A stretch of 64,000 bases of DNA from Cyanophora paradoxa (taxonomy: Eukaryota > Glaucocystophyceae > Cyanophorales > Cyanophoraceae), in NCBI GenBank assembly GCA_004431415.1, contig QPMI01000161.1:1-64000 (forward strand), given 5' to 3'. Below, one piece after another: positions 44,207-52,173 of the stretch; positions within the stretch are counted from its first letter, which is position 1; the number at the start of each line of letters is the position of its first letter. The position numbers and the translations under genes were made by a program. Under the pieces are notes generated by a model. It was not told where the DNA came from, ran no database searches, and was given only the letters and a program-made list of their open reading frames with translations.

Positions 44207-44425
44207 ATGGAGTTTCTGAAAAAGATCATTGAGATGTTTGAGATGCATTGCATAACCGATTGTCACAATGATTGCTGCGATACGAAATTCGAAATGGATT
44301 TCTCAGATGGTGGAAGCGATGGAGGGCGAAGGCAATCACAAGATTCGATAACAACTGAGACAGTCACCGTTACAGAAACAGAGACTGTCCGTCGCCGATC
44401 GTTTGCGCAAAACGATCATAAATAA
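44207..44425 (+). CDS. Small Cys-containing viral protein, 72 aa
   Basis: Begins MEFLKKIIEMFEMHCITDCH, a short amphipathic helix followed by Cys/His/Asp residues (CHNDCCDTKFEMDF), then a Ser/Thr/Glu-rich tail with TETVTVTETETVRRRS. Upstream is an A/T-rich TTAATTATATATTGTTTAAA box. Unrecognised; the helix plus CC might bind a membrane or metal. Confidence 0.45.
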   Translation: MEFLKKIIEMFEMHCITDCHNDCCDTKFEMDFSDGGSDGGRRQSQDSITTETVTVTETETVRRRSFAQNDHK

Positions 44426-44446
44426 TATCTTTGGTTATGGTATCAA

Positions 44447-44557
44447 ATGTCATACGAAAAGATCTACTCCATCATACTATCGAAACGAAAGATTTACGCT
44501 GTTAAATCTGCAATTGAAGAACGTAGACACCAACTGGCTTTGGTCACCAAAAAATGA
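44447..44557 (+). CDS. Possible micro-ORF, 36 aa
   Basis: MSYEKIYSIILSKRKIYAVK followed by SAIEERRHQLALVTKK and a stop. The stop codon is part of the AAAAAATGAC box. It is a lysine-rich helix with no homology I recognise and may be fortuitous. Confidence 0.25.
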   Translation: MSYEKIYSIILSKRKIYAVKSAIEERRHQLALVTKK

Positions 44558-44558
44558 C
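44549..44558 (+). promoter_or_regulatory. AAAAAATGAC box upstream of AT-hook gene
   Basis: About 85 bp before the ATG at 44,634. A TATATATAAAG box also sits directly before that gene. Confidence 0.5.
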
Positions 44559-44633
44559 ACCATAAACTACTTAAAGACGTAACGCATAATACAGAGTGGT
44601 AAAAGATTTTCTCAACTATATATAAAGGGGAAC

Positions 44634-44870
44634 ATGGCGACTGTAATTCATATAACCGAAGACATGATTAGCGTTGTCGAATTCGGCAATGAAGAAGATG
44701 AGACCCGCGCCAATTACAAGATGAGAGATGCTCTCAGGAAGCGAACGCTTTACAAGGAAGACCCGGTTTATCGGGAGTATAAGAAGGCGCAATCACTCGC
44801 TTCATATTATCGTCGTAAGGAGCGGGAGGGAATCGAAAACAAGTCGCGGGGACGTCCACGAAAGTATTAA
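44634..44870 (+). CDS. AT-hook small basic protein, 78 aa
   Basis: Begins MATVIHITEDMISVVEFGNE, has a basic helical middle (YREYKKAQSLASYYRRKERE) and ends SRGRPRKY. The RGRP core is the AT-hook motif that binds the minor groove of A/T-rich DNA, which suits this A/T-rich genome. It could organise viral DNA or regulate transcription. No other domain. Confidence 0.65.
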   Translation: MATVIHITEDMISVVEFGNEEDETRANYKMRDALRKRTLYKEDPVYREYKKAQSLASYYRRKEREGIENKSRGRPRKY

Positions 44871-44885
44871 GGAAAACACCCATTT

Positions 44886-44940
44886 GACCGCTGAACCCAA
44901 TTACTCATTTTTCGAGCGGTCTATCGATATTCTTCGATAG
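44886..44940. terminator. Inverted repeats after the AT-hook gene
   Basis: CTATCGA/TCGATAG arms (44,921-44,927 and 44,934-44,940) with a 6-nt loop, preceded by an ACCGCT...AGCGGT pair (44,886-44,920). Possible RNA hairpins ending the transcript; function not proven. Confidence 0.35.
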
Positions 44941-45010
44941 ATCCGTAACCATCTCCCGATTGCCGTTTTTGGTAATTGAGGAGATATCAAGCACTTAAAG
45001 GTTAGCCGCC

Positions 45011-45020
45011 AAAAAATGAC
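45011..45020 (+). promoter_or_regulatory. AAAAAATGAC box upstream of TV-Pol-helicase
   Basis: About 50 bp before the ATG at 45,070. It shares CCAAAAAATGACA with the box before the AT-hook gene. Confidence 0.5.
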
Positions 45021-45069
45021 AAGGATCCGGAGAAATTAATTTCTCCATTAAGTATAAGAAGAGCCCAAG

Positions 45070-47464
45070 ATGTTCAACTCTCAGCAACCGAACGGACTTA
45101 AAATCGCTCTCTTTGAGAAGGTGGATCGCTCCACTCTCAAATACCTGATTGATAATTTCGAGACTTTGGAGTATCGACCTGATATTGATGCAACTGCTAC
45201 TCTCACCCTTCTCCAACGTTATTTCAAGGATTTGAAGCGAGATGGGCGCATTGAAGTTAAATATCATCAATGCAAGCATAATACTGGTCGTTATTTCGTG
45301 AATCTTGAACACATCAAGAAGAAGCAAGCATCAATGCAAGGAATGCCCAGAGAATTCCGCCACACTCTTGCTCGCGATTTCTACTACGATATCGATATGA
45401 AAAATGCGCATCCCACACTTCTCATTCAGTATTGTGAAAAAAATGAAATCGTTTGTGAGGGTCTTACTGATTATGTCGACAATCGTGATAGTATCATTGC
45501 TGATATAAGCAAGAAATTGGGACTTTCTCGCGAAGATATCAAGAAAGCGTTTCTTTCTGTTGTAAACGGGGGTGGGGGCTCAATTGATAACAAGGAACTG
45601 CTGAACCACCCCAAGTTCAAAGCAGTTAAGAACGAAATCACAGGAATTCACGCTCAAATTGCAAGCATGCCCGAAAACCACAACTTCTTCTTGATTTGCA
45701 AGCGAAAGAAGGAGTATAACATCTTTGGTTCAACCATTAATATGGTTCTCTGCAAATTGGAGAATGAATGTCTGATTGCGCTTTGTCAGTATTTAACCTC
45801 ACTTGCTGTAAAAGTTGGCGTTCTCGTTTATGATGGTTGCATGGTTGAAAAAGCCCCTGAATTACCCGAAACTCGTCTCCACAATATTCTCTGTGATGCT
45901 ACCAAGTATATTGAGAATGTCACTGGCTACAAGATTGAGTTGATGATTAAACCAATGGATCAAGGATTTACGATTCCAACAAATTCAAAAAGTGTATCCT
46001 CTCCTCTTAATATTGTTCGGGATGATCGTGAAGCTGCTCTCACATTTGTTAAATCGATTGAGGGGCGAGTGGTCATGTCTGATGGTCGTATATTCGCTCA
46101 GACAGACGATTTTCTGTGGACTGATGATTCCACAATGGTCTACAATATAATGTTGAAATTGTGCATGGAGTGCTATATGTTCAAGGAGGATGACAAAGGT
46201 AACTTGAAGCCATATTCTACCAATCTTACTGGGGCAGATCGAATTATCAAGACAGCCAAAGCATTTCTGCCCAATAATCGTGTGTTCTACAATGATATTA
46301 TGTGGTCATCGACCATTGGAAAATTGTGCTACCGAAATGGTGTGTATGATTTCGAGACAAAGAAGCTCACACCATGGGACAAATGTGACAAGATCTATTC
46401 TACCACTCGAATCGAGAGGGATCTTCTTGTTGACAAAGATGGATATGTGATCAAGCCATCTGATTCGGATATTCAAACCCTTTTCGACAAGATTCTGGAA
46501 CCCGTTTTCGGAAATGATTCGATTTCTTCTGCTCTGGAATTTACAGCTCGTGCAATGGCTGGGAAATACGAAGATAAACAGTGGGATTATCAATTGGTGA
46601 ACGCAATTGTGGTAAGGGGTTTATGTGAATCTCAATGAAAATACCTGGGGAAGTGGATATGTGCACACCATCAGTGGGGAGGCATTCTTGCTGAATAAGA
46701 ACTCAGATGACAACGATACCTCCAAGTTAAAGTGGATGAAACCTTGTGAATTTCGTCGTCTGACATTCACCCAAGAGATGAAATTCGATGTCTCAAACAC
46801 AAATATTAAGGTGAATGGTGCAATGATCAAAAAGAAGGAATCTGGTGGTGATGTTCAATGCATGCGTGTTCTATATGAAAATGAGGTCAATATTCGCCTC
46901 CAAAGTCGTTTGTGGATGATCATGAATGATGTTCCACCCATTTCCCCATCTGATACCCTTCAAACCATGGTATTGTTCAAGCACCCCCACAAATTCGTTG
47001 ATCAAAAGACTGTTGAGGAAATGAACTCTCCTTGTGTGAGATTGGCTTCGGAAGATATCAAGAGTGTTCTGCTAAAAAGTCCTGAGATAATTAGAGCATT
47101 CGAATGGATGGTGTTTGAAGCCTACAAATCTCAGAAATTCGTGGTTTCTGGGAAGGTTGCTGAGGATATTAATGAATTCCGGGAAGATGCAGGTGATGAA
47201 ATGTCTCTGATCAGATCAGTGTTCGAATTCACTCGAAATTCATCCGACTCTGTAACTTCCAAGATGGTTGAGCAAGAGATCAAGCAACTGAGACTGAATA
47301 TGTCTGCAAATCGCATTAAAACTGTGATGGGTTTGCTTGGAGCGAAATATGACAAGAATGCAGTTCGCAAGAAGGTTGGAACTGGTTATGATCGTGGCTA
47401 CAAGGGTGTGAAGAAGATTGATAAGACACCTACTGTTGTTGAGTTTGATGATGATGATGAGTAA
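45070..47464 (+). CDS. TV-Pol family A-like polymerase fused to SF3 helicase (frameshifted)
   Basis: About 798 codons. The N-terminal part has the TV-Pol motifs: motif A FYYDIDMKNAHPTLLIQYC (residues about 103-121), motif B-like KKAFLSVVNGGGG (about 161-173) and motif C-like GVLVYDGCMVEK (about 251-262). The C-terminal part is a viral SF3/D5-type helicase: Walker A reads IGERNCGKG at 46,593-46,619, Walker B region FRRLTFTQEM, then IKVNGAMIKK and MIMNDVPP. The Walker A lies exactly between two compensating-looking shifts (about 46,590 and 46,619), so the written frames miss it. It ends EFDDDDE. The family copies virophage and PLV genomes. An AAAAAATGAC box precedes it. Confidence 0.82.
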
Positions 47465-47527
47465 AATACTTCTGTTATGATTCTGATTTCTATATACATT
47501 CTTTTTATACCTTACTGGAAATGGACA

Positions 47528-47723
47528 GTAGGCACTTGAATAATTGAAGTAGGCACTTTTCAATTGAGGTTAGGCACTTTTAATTGACGTTAGGCACTTA
47601 GGCACCTTTCCTGGAAACTCTCTATAAAAAATAAAATCAACGTTTTGAAAAACACAAGTTGATATATTTGGGACTTCTTTTTAATTCTCGATTAAGAAGT
47701 GCCTAACTGCCTACAAGCGCCTA
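47528..47723. repeat. Internal copy of a TIR segment
   Basis: About 195 bp matching the right TIR at 60,353-60,545 in the same orientation (hence inverted relative to the left TIR). It contains several TTAGGCACTT units and the shared block TCTGGAAACTCTCTATAAAA-like through ACACAAGTTGATATATTTGG to TTTTTAATTCTCGAT. It lies between the TV-Pol-helicase gene and the pPolB operon. May be a replication or transcription control region, or a scar of element fusion. Confidence 0.9.
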
Positions 47724-47724
47724 C

Positions 47725-47734
47725 AAAAAATGAC
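47725..47734 (+). promoter_or_regulatory. AAAAAATGAC box upstream of the pPolB operon
   Basis: About 34 bp before the ATG at 47,768, directly after the internal TIR-like segment. Confidence 0.5.
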
Positions 47735-47767
47735 GCGATTTCAGAGATGTGATCCAAGAGCACCACA

Positions 47768-48076
47768 ATGACCACATTCTCAAAAGAAGATTTCGCCCGA
47801 CTCAATCATGAATGCTTTGGATCTGATCCAGTTCTGACAGATGCAGAGCAAAGAAAAAAAGTGCTTCGGTTGATCTTGGAGAAAGGAGGATGTAAATATG
47901 ATCAGATGCCCAGGCATTTCAGAAAGAAATTAGATAGATACTGCGAAAATGGAAGAGGCCACCAGTGCGCAAATGATTTCGAGGAAATGAGAGCGGGACA
48001 GGGTCGCCATGATGTGAACCATGCACGAAAGCGACTTCAAGATAAACTTTCAAAACGCGTTCAAAATCCAAAATAA
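47768..48076 (+). CDS. Small viral protein upstream of pPolB, 102 aa
   Basis: Not recognised. Highly charged (MTTFSKEDFARLNHECFGSD; KKVLRLILEKGGCKYDQMPR), ending in a basic helix KRLQDKLSKRVQNPK. It ends two bases before the pPolB start, so they probably share a transcript. Position and charge would fit a replication accessory such as a terminal protein, but nothing in the sequence proves that. Confidence 0.6.
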   Translation: MTTFSKEDFARLNHECFGSDPVLTDAEQRKKVLRLILEKGGCKYDQMPRHFRKKLDRYCENGRGHQCANDFEEMRAGQGRHDVNHARKRLQDKLSKRVQNPK

Positions 48077-48078
48077 AA

Positions 48079-51000
48079 ATGTTCCTTTATAGCAAAGATG
48101 CCCGCCAAACGAACAGACTGATCAAAGAAAAGAAAAATGAAATACTTGGATTGTTAGGAACTCTCTTAGTTACCGGTGAGATAACCGAAGCGGAATTCGA
48201 TAGAGAAGCCACCATCTTAGATAGACGACCGCGATTAGGACAACTCACTGAGATTGCAAATGACCTCTACGATCGCATGCAACGAATGGAGGAATTTATG
48301 GGTGAAGGACAGAGATTAGGAGCAATTGAACCGGACATTGAAGATGGACAAGCGATGAATCAAGCGTATTCGTGGTTAACCTATCGCGCCCGAAATGAAG
48401 TTGTCGTGGATGCTATCGAATTCCTCGAAAGAATCGCACCAAGTCTACCGCAACGCATTAGAACCCGCTTAGATCAACTGAGAGCCGTTAAAGTCCGTCT
48501 GACTTTCGTTTGCAAATTTACCAAAGTAGGTAATCCGCGCATCTATATCACCAAATACATTTACAGCGATTATTTCGTAATTACCCGATCCCGCAACATA
48601 GACACAGAAGTTCGCAAAGCGTTACAGAAAATGCAAGAGGAGATGACACAAGTGGATAGTTACCGTTTAGAGAAGATCGAAATACTTAGAGGTGTAATCA
48701 TGTCATACGCACCTGTGGGTGGTTGTTATTTCGCAACTCCGGAATGGATCGCATCCAAGAAGGCAACAGTGAATGTTAAGAATATTGACGGTCAAGATTG
48801 CTTCAAGTATGCGATTTTGGCTTACCTGCATCGAAAGGACATTAACAAACACAAGAGCAATGAACCAAGCCAATACCGCCGATGGTTAAATGAACTCAAT
48901 TTCGATGGTATTCAGTTTCCCATTGCATGTGATGCTGAGGTAATCGATCGTTTCGAAGAACTAAACCCCGATTTATCCATTAACATTTACGGAGCCGATA
49001 ACGCCAAAGAGTGTTTCTATCCTCTCCATCAATCAAGTAATCCAAGACGAAAGACCAAAATTAACCTTTTACTTATTGAAAACACCGAAGATGATCGGGG
49101 ACACTACATTACTATCATGTCTTTTAGTCGTCTTCTGAAAACTACGTTTGATAAAGCATGTGATGGTCGCATTTATTACTGTGAAACCTGCTTATCGCGT
49201 TTCAGAACTCAGGAGAAATTAGACCTGCATGTTGAAGCGAATCGCTGCATTGATTGGAGGGAGAGCAAAGGCAAATGCCCAAAAGCGGGAAGCGCAATTG
49301 AATTCGGTCTGCAACATCTACGTAAAACCGTTTGGCTTCCTGTGATCTGTTATGTCAAAGTCGAAGATCATTCGGTTGCTATCGATGCTCAGAGGAGTAA
49401 ACGTGAGATTAAAGCGGTTTCACTGAGAGTGGTAATGGGAGAAGAAGTGAGAGCATACCATTTTGAGGGAGCCGATCCTCTCGGTTCTCTCTTTGCTACT
49501 CTCCAAGATATCAGACCCGAAATAGTTGAGACGCTGTTTAGAAATATTTCGATGCATCCACTCACAGACGATCAGAAGGCGGAATACAAGATAACAAAAA
49601 ACTGTTATATTTGCTCTCAGAGATTCACCCACGAAAACTTCCCCGTTCGCGATCATTGTCACCAATCCGGCAATTTCATCGGGAAGGCATGCCGAAACTG
49701 TAACCTCCACCGGCGAATCTCAAAGCAAACCAAAGTAGCTATCGTTGTCGATCACATGGATGAATGCGGACATGGAATATTCCGCAAAATTGCCCAACAA
49801 GATGATAAATTACGTGTTGAGATTCTAAGCAAGAATTTCGATCAATACCTGTCGCTTCAATGGGGCATGTGGAAGTTCATTGATGCTTCCCATTTCATGG
49901 ATTTCCAATCTGTGGATGTGGGTGATTTAATGAGAAAGTTTGAAGCATTCCGCAAATTGGCGTTTTCTCAATATGGATTGGATCCCGCACATTACGTTAG
50001 CGCACCGGGTCTCTCTTGGGACGCTATGCTCAAACACACGAAAGTTAAGATTGCACTAATCGATGATGTAGAGAAATACGAATTTGTTGAGAGAGCAATT
50101 CGCGGTGGATTTGCTACCATGCCCACACGATACGCAAAGGTAGAGAATGCCGACGATCATATAGTATTGTTGGATGCGAATAATCTTTATGGTTATGCTC
50201 TCAGTCAACCACTACCTATCGGAGATTATCGATGGGAAGACATCACAGAGGCACTTAAAGAGGTAGAGGACGAAGCGCATTTATTGAAGTTGATCTTGAA
50301 TACCCACAAACCTCGAAGATCATTACGATTTCCACTGATCGTAAATAAAGAAGTGATAACCACTGAGATGCTTGGTGATTATCAACGAAAACTATTAGAT
50401 CTGACGGGCGAAAAGATCAGCAAAGACCCCAAACTTACAGCGACATTTACGCCCAAGAATAAATACGTAATCGCTCGACCTCTTCTTAATTACATCGTTA
50501 AGAAGGGTGTCGTTTTAAAAAAGATACATAAAGTTCTCTCATTCGCTACTTCCCCATTCATGAAATCATATATTGGTCTGAATACTCTACTCAGGCACAA
50601 ATCTACTAACCATTTCGAAAGCGACTTCTTTAAACTCATGAACAATGCGATTTATGGTAAATGCTTGGAATCTTGCAGGGGTCGCTCAACTGTCAAGATC
50701 GCTAACAGTGAGAAACTCTGTAAGAAATACGCAGCAAGTCCGCTTATCAAAGCGACCAATGTATTAAACGAAAACGCAGTTGCCTTTGAGATGTATTCGA
50801 AGCATGTAAATTTAGATAAACCCGTAGCAATTGGCGCTTTCGTTTTGGATTTCGCGAAACTACATAACTATCGGTTCTTCTATGATGTGGTAAGGAAGAA
50901 GTGGGAAACCGCTAAACTACTGTTCCACGATACAGATTCGTTCTGTCTTTTCCTGAAAACCAATAATCTCAATGAAGATATGAAAGAGATAGGTGAGTAT

Positions 51001-51375
51001 CTCGATAGGAGCAATTACGATAAATCCCATCCTCTCGTGAGTATCAAAAACCGCATGGTTCCAGGTAAATATAAAAATGAGTTCCCAAATGCAAAGATCA
51101 TGGAGTATGTGGGTCTGAGATCGAAACTCTATGCTTTTAGAACTGAGACCAACGAAAGAGTAAAGATGTCGGGGACTTCCTCAAAAGAGGTTCATTTTGA
51201 CGATTTTAAGAGATGTCTGTTCGAAGGCATCATAAAAACAGTATCAGTAACAAACAAGCGAAGGCAAGACCACAACTTATATGACTTGGAGAGCAGAAGG
51301 GTCGCTCTACACCAACTCGATAGCAAACGGAAGATATCAGCCGACGGCATTCACAGCATTCCATTTGGTCTTTAA
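48079..51375 (+). CDS. Protein-primed family B DNA polymerase
   Basis: Intact 1,098-residue pPolB of Maverick/polinton type. N-terminal helical region, then the usual cysteine/histidine module (VNVKNIDGQDCFKYAILAY, about 231-249; RGHYITIM), a C2H2-like finger (CETCLSRFRTQEKLDLH, about 368-385), and a Cys/His cluster CYICSQRF...VRDHCH...CRNCN (508-546). Polymerase motif A is LLDANNLYGYAL with Asp699, motif B KLMNNAIYGK near 851-860, and motif C HDTDSF with Asp951 and Asp953. It would replicate a linear genome from a protein primer. The proofreading motifs look degenerate: where relatives have an acidic Asp-x-Glu I see ICYVKVEDHS, and the second motif reads VDHMDECGHGIF. Confidence 0.93.
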   Translation: MFLYSKDARQTNRLIKEKKNEILGLLGTLLVTGEITEAEFDREATILDRRPRLGQLTEIANDLYDRMQRMEEFMGEGQRLGAIEPDIEDGQAMNQAYSWLTYRARNEVVVDAIEFLERIAPSLPQRIRTRLDQLRAVKVRLTFVCKFTKVGNPRIYITKYIYSDYFVITRSRNIDTEVRKALQKMQEEMTQVDSYRLEKIEILRGVIMSYAPVGGCYFATPEWIASKKATVNVKNIDGQDCFKYAILAYLHRKDINKHKSNEPSQYRRWLNELNFDGIQFPIACDAEVIDRFEELNPDLSINIYGADNAKECFYPLHQSSNPRRKTKINLLLIENTEDDRGHYITIMSFSRLLKTTFDKACDGRIYYCETCLSRFRTQEKLDLHVEANRCIDWRESKGKCPKAGSAIEFGLQHLRKTVWLPVICYVKVEDHSVAIDAQRSKREIKAVSLRVVMGEEVRAYHFEGADPLGSLFATLQDIRPEIVETLFRNISMHPLTDDQKAEYKITKNCYICSQRFTHENFPVRDHCHQSGNFIGKACRNCNLHRRISKQTKVAIVVDHMDECGHGIFRKIAQQDDKLRVEILSKNFDQYLSLQWGMWKFIDASHFMDFQSVDVGDLMRKFEAFRKLAFSQYGLDPAHYVSAPGLSWDAMLKHTKVKIALIDDVEKYEFVERAIRGGFATMPTRYAKVENADDHIVLLDANNLYGYALSQPLPIGDYRWEDITEALKEVEDEAHLLKLILNTHKPRRSLRFPLIVNKEVITTEMLGDYQRKLLDLTGEKISKDPKLTATFTPKNKYVIARPLLNYIVKKGVVLKKIHKVLSFATSPFMKSYIGLNTLLRHKSTNHFESDFFKLMNNAIYGKCLESCRGRSTVKIANSEKLCKKYAASPLIKATNVLNENAVAFEMYSKHVNLDKPVAIGAFVLDFAKLHNYRFFYDVVRKKWETAKLLFHDTDSFCLFLKTNNLNEDMKEIGEYLDRSNYDKSHPLVSIKNRMVPGKYKNEFPNAKIMEYVGLRSKLYAFRTETNERVKMSGTSSKEVHFDDFKRCLFEGIIKTVSVTNKRRQDHNLYDLESRRVALHQLDSKRKISADGIHSIPFGL

Positions 51376-51557
51376 TATACTTGCTCAATACTTCTCTTTT
51401 TATTTTTTCGATCTCCAAGTAGCAGTAAACCACGGATCAGATGCAGCAACCATATGCACCTTAAACCGGGTCGTTTGGATCGATCGCAAAGTAGTTTGGT
51501 TTTGGGTGTTCTGTCCAAACCGGCTCGTCCATTATTAATATATTGAAAATAAAGTAA

Positions 51558-52127
51558 AGATGCCCTCAGCACAGATAGGATTGCGACCCGTCCTAAAATT
51601 GTAAAGAAGAGCATGAAAGAAGACCAAGGGAACATGCTACCAATCACTATTCCGGTCGAAGAGAAGAACACACGAATCTTGAAGAAGTCTGAGATGGTTA
51701 AAGAACTGATCCGGAGGCATTACCTACTGAGACTGTAACGAAAGAATCAAAGATCGCGAAGAAGTTTTACGATCCGCGCACAGGTTACAAGGGTTTCGGA
51801 GCAATGAGAAAGGAACTACCAGAGGAGGATTACAAGAAGATGAGAGAATGGTATGATAAACAGGAAGTCGTTCAGATAAACGCACCGACCCTTTCAAGAA
51901 AGAGAGACCCGATGATTCCAATTCGGCAACCTCTCGATACTTACGTAATCGATCTGCTCTTTTTCCCTGCATACAAGAACCAAAACGACGGTTACGATAC
52001 GTTCATGTCCGCGATGGAATCTACCTTACGCACGGGTTACATCATTCCGATGAGAGATAAGAGTGCTCTTACGGCTTTTTTTTACGGATACTTCCAAAGA
52101 AAAGGATTCGATCACAGTCGACAGTAG
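51558..52127 (+). pseudogene. Retroviral-type (RVE) integrase, truncated and frameshifted
   Basis: Fragments in different frames: MPSAQIGLRPVLKL from 51,558, then IVKKSMKEDQGNMLPITIP, then from about 51,722 FYDPRTGYKGFGAMRKELPE and WYDKQEVVQINAP. The last part matches the N-terminal Zn/chromo-adjacent part of polinton integrases. The catalytic fold begins PLDTYVIDLLFFPAYKNQND with the first Asp at 51,951-51,953 and GYIIPMRDKSALTAF. The frame then stops at 52,127 and runs into the fibre gene, so the second Asp and the Glu of the DDE triad are absent. This copy cannot encode an active integrase. Confidence 0.7.
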
Positions 52128-52173
52128 TCCCAGTCAACCAGTAGCTATACATTTACATCCTGATCTTGTCGAA

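Noticed and set aside
48079-51375. Maturation protease of adenain type
   Set aside because: The Cys/His module near residues 231-350 of pPolB is the normal N-terminal part of polinton polymerases; no separate protease gene is visible in the element.
51372-51671. Minus-strand ORF of 99 codons after pPolB
   Set aside because: Hydrophobic shadow of the integrase remnant frames on the plus strand.
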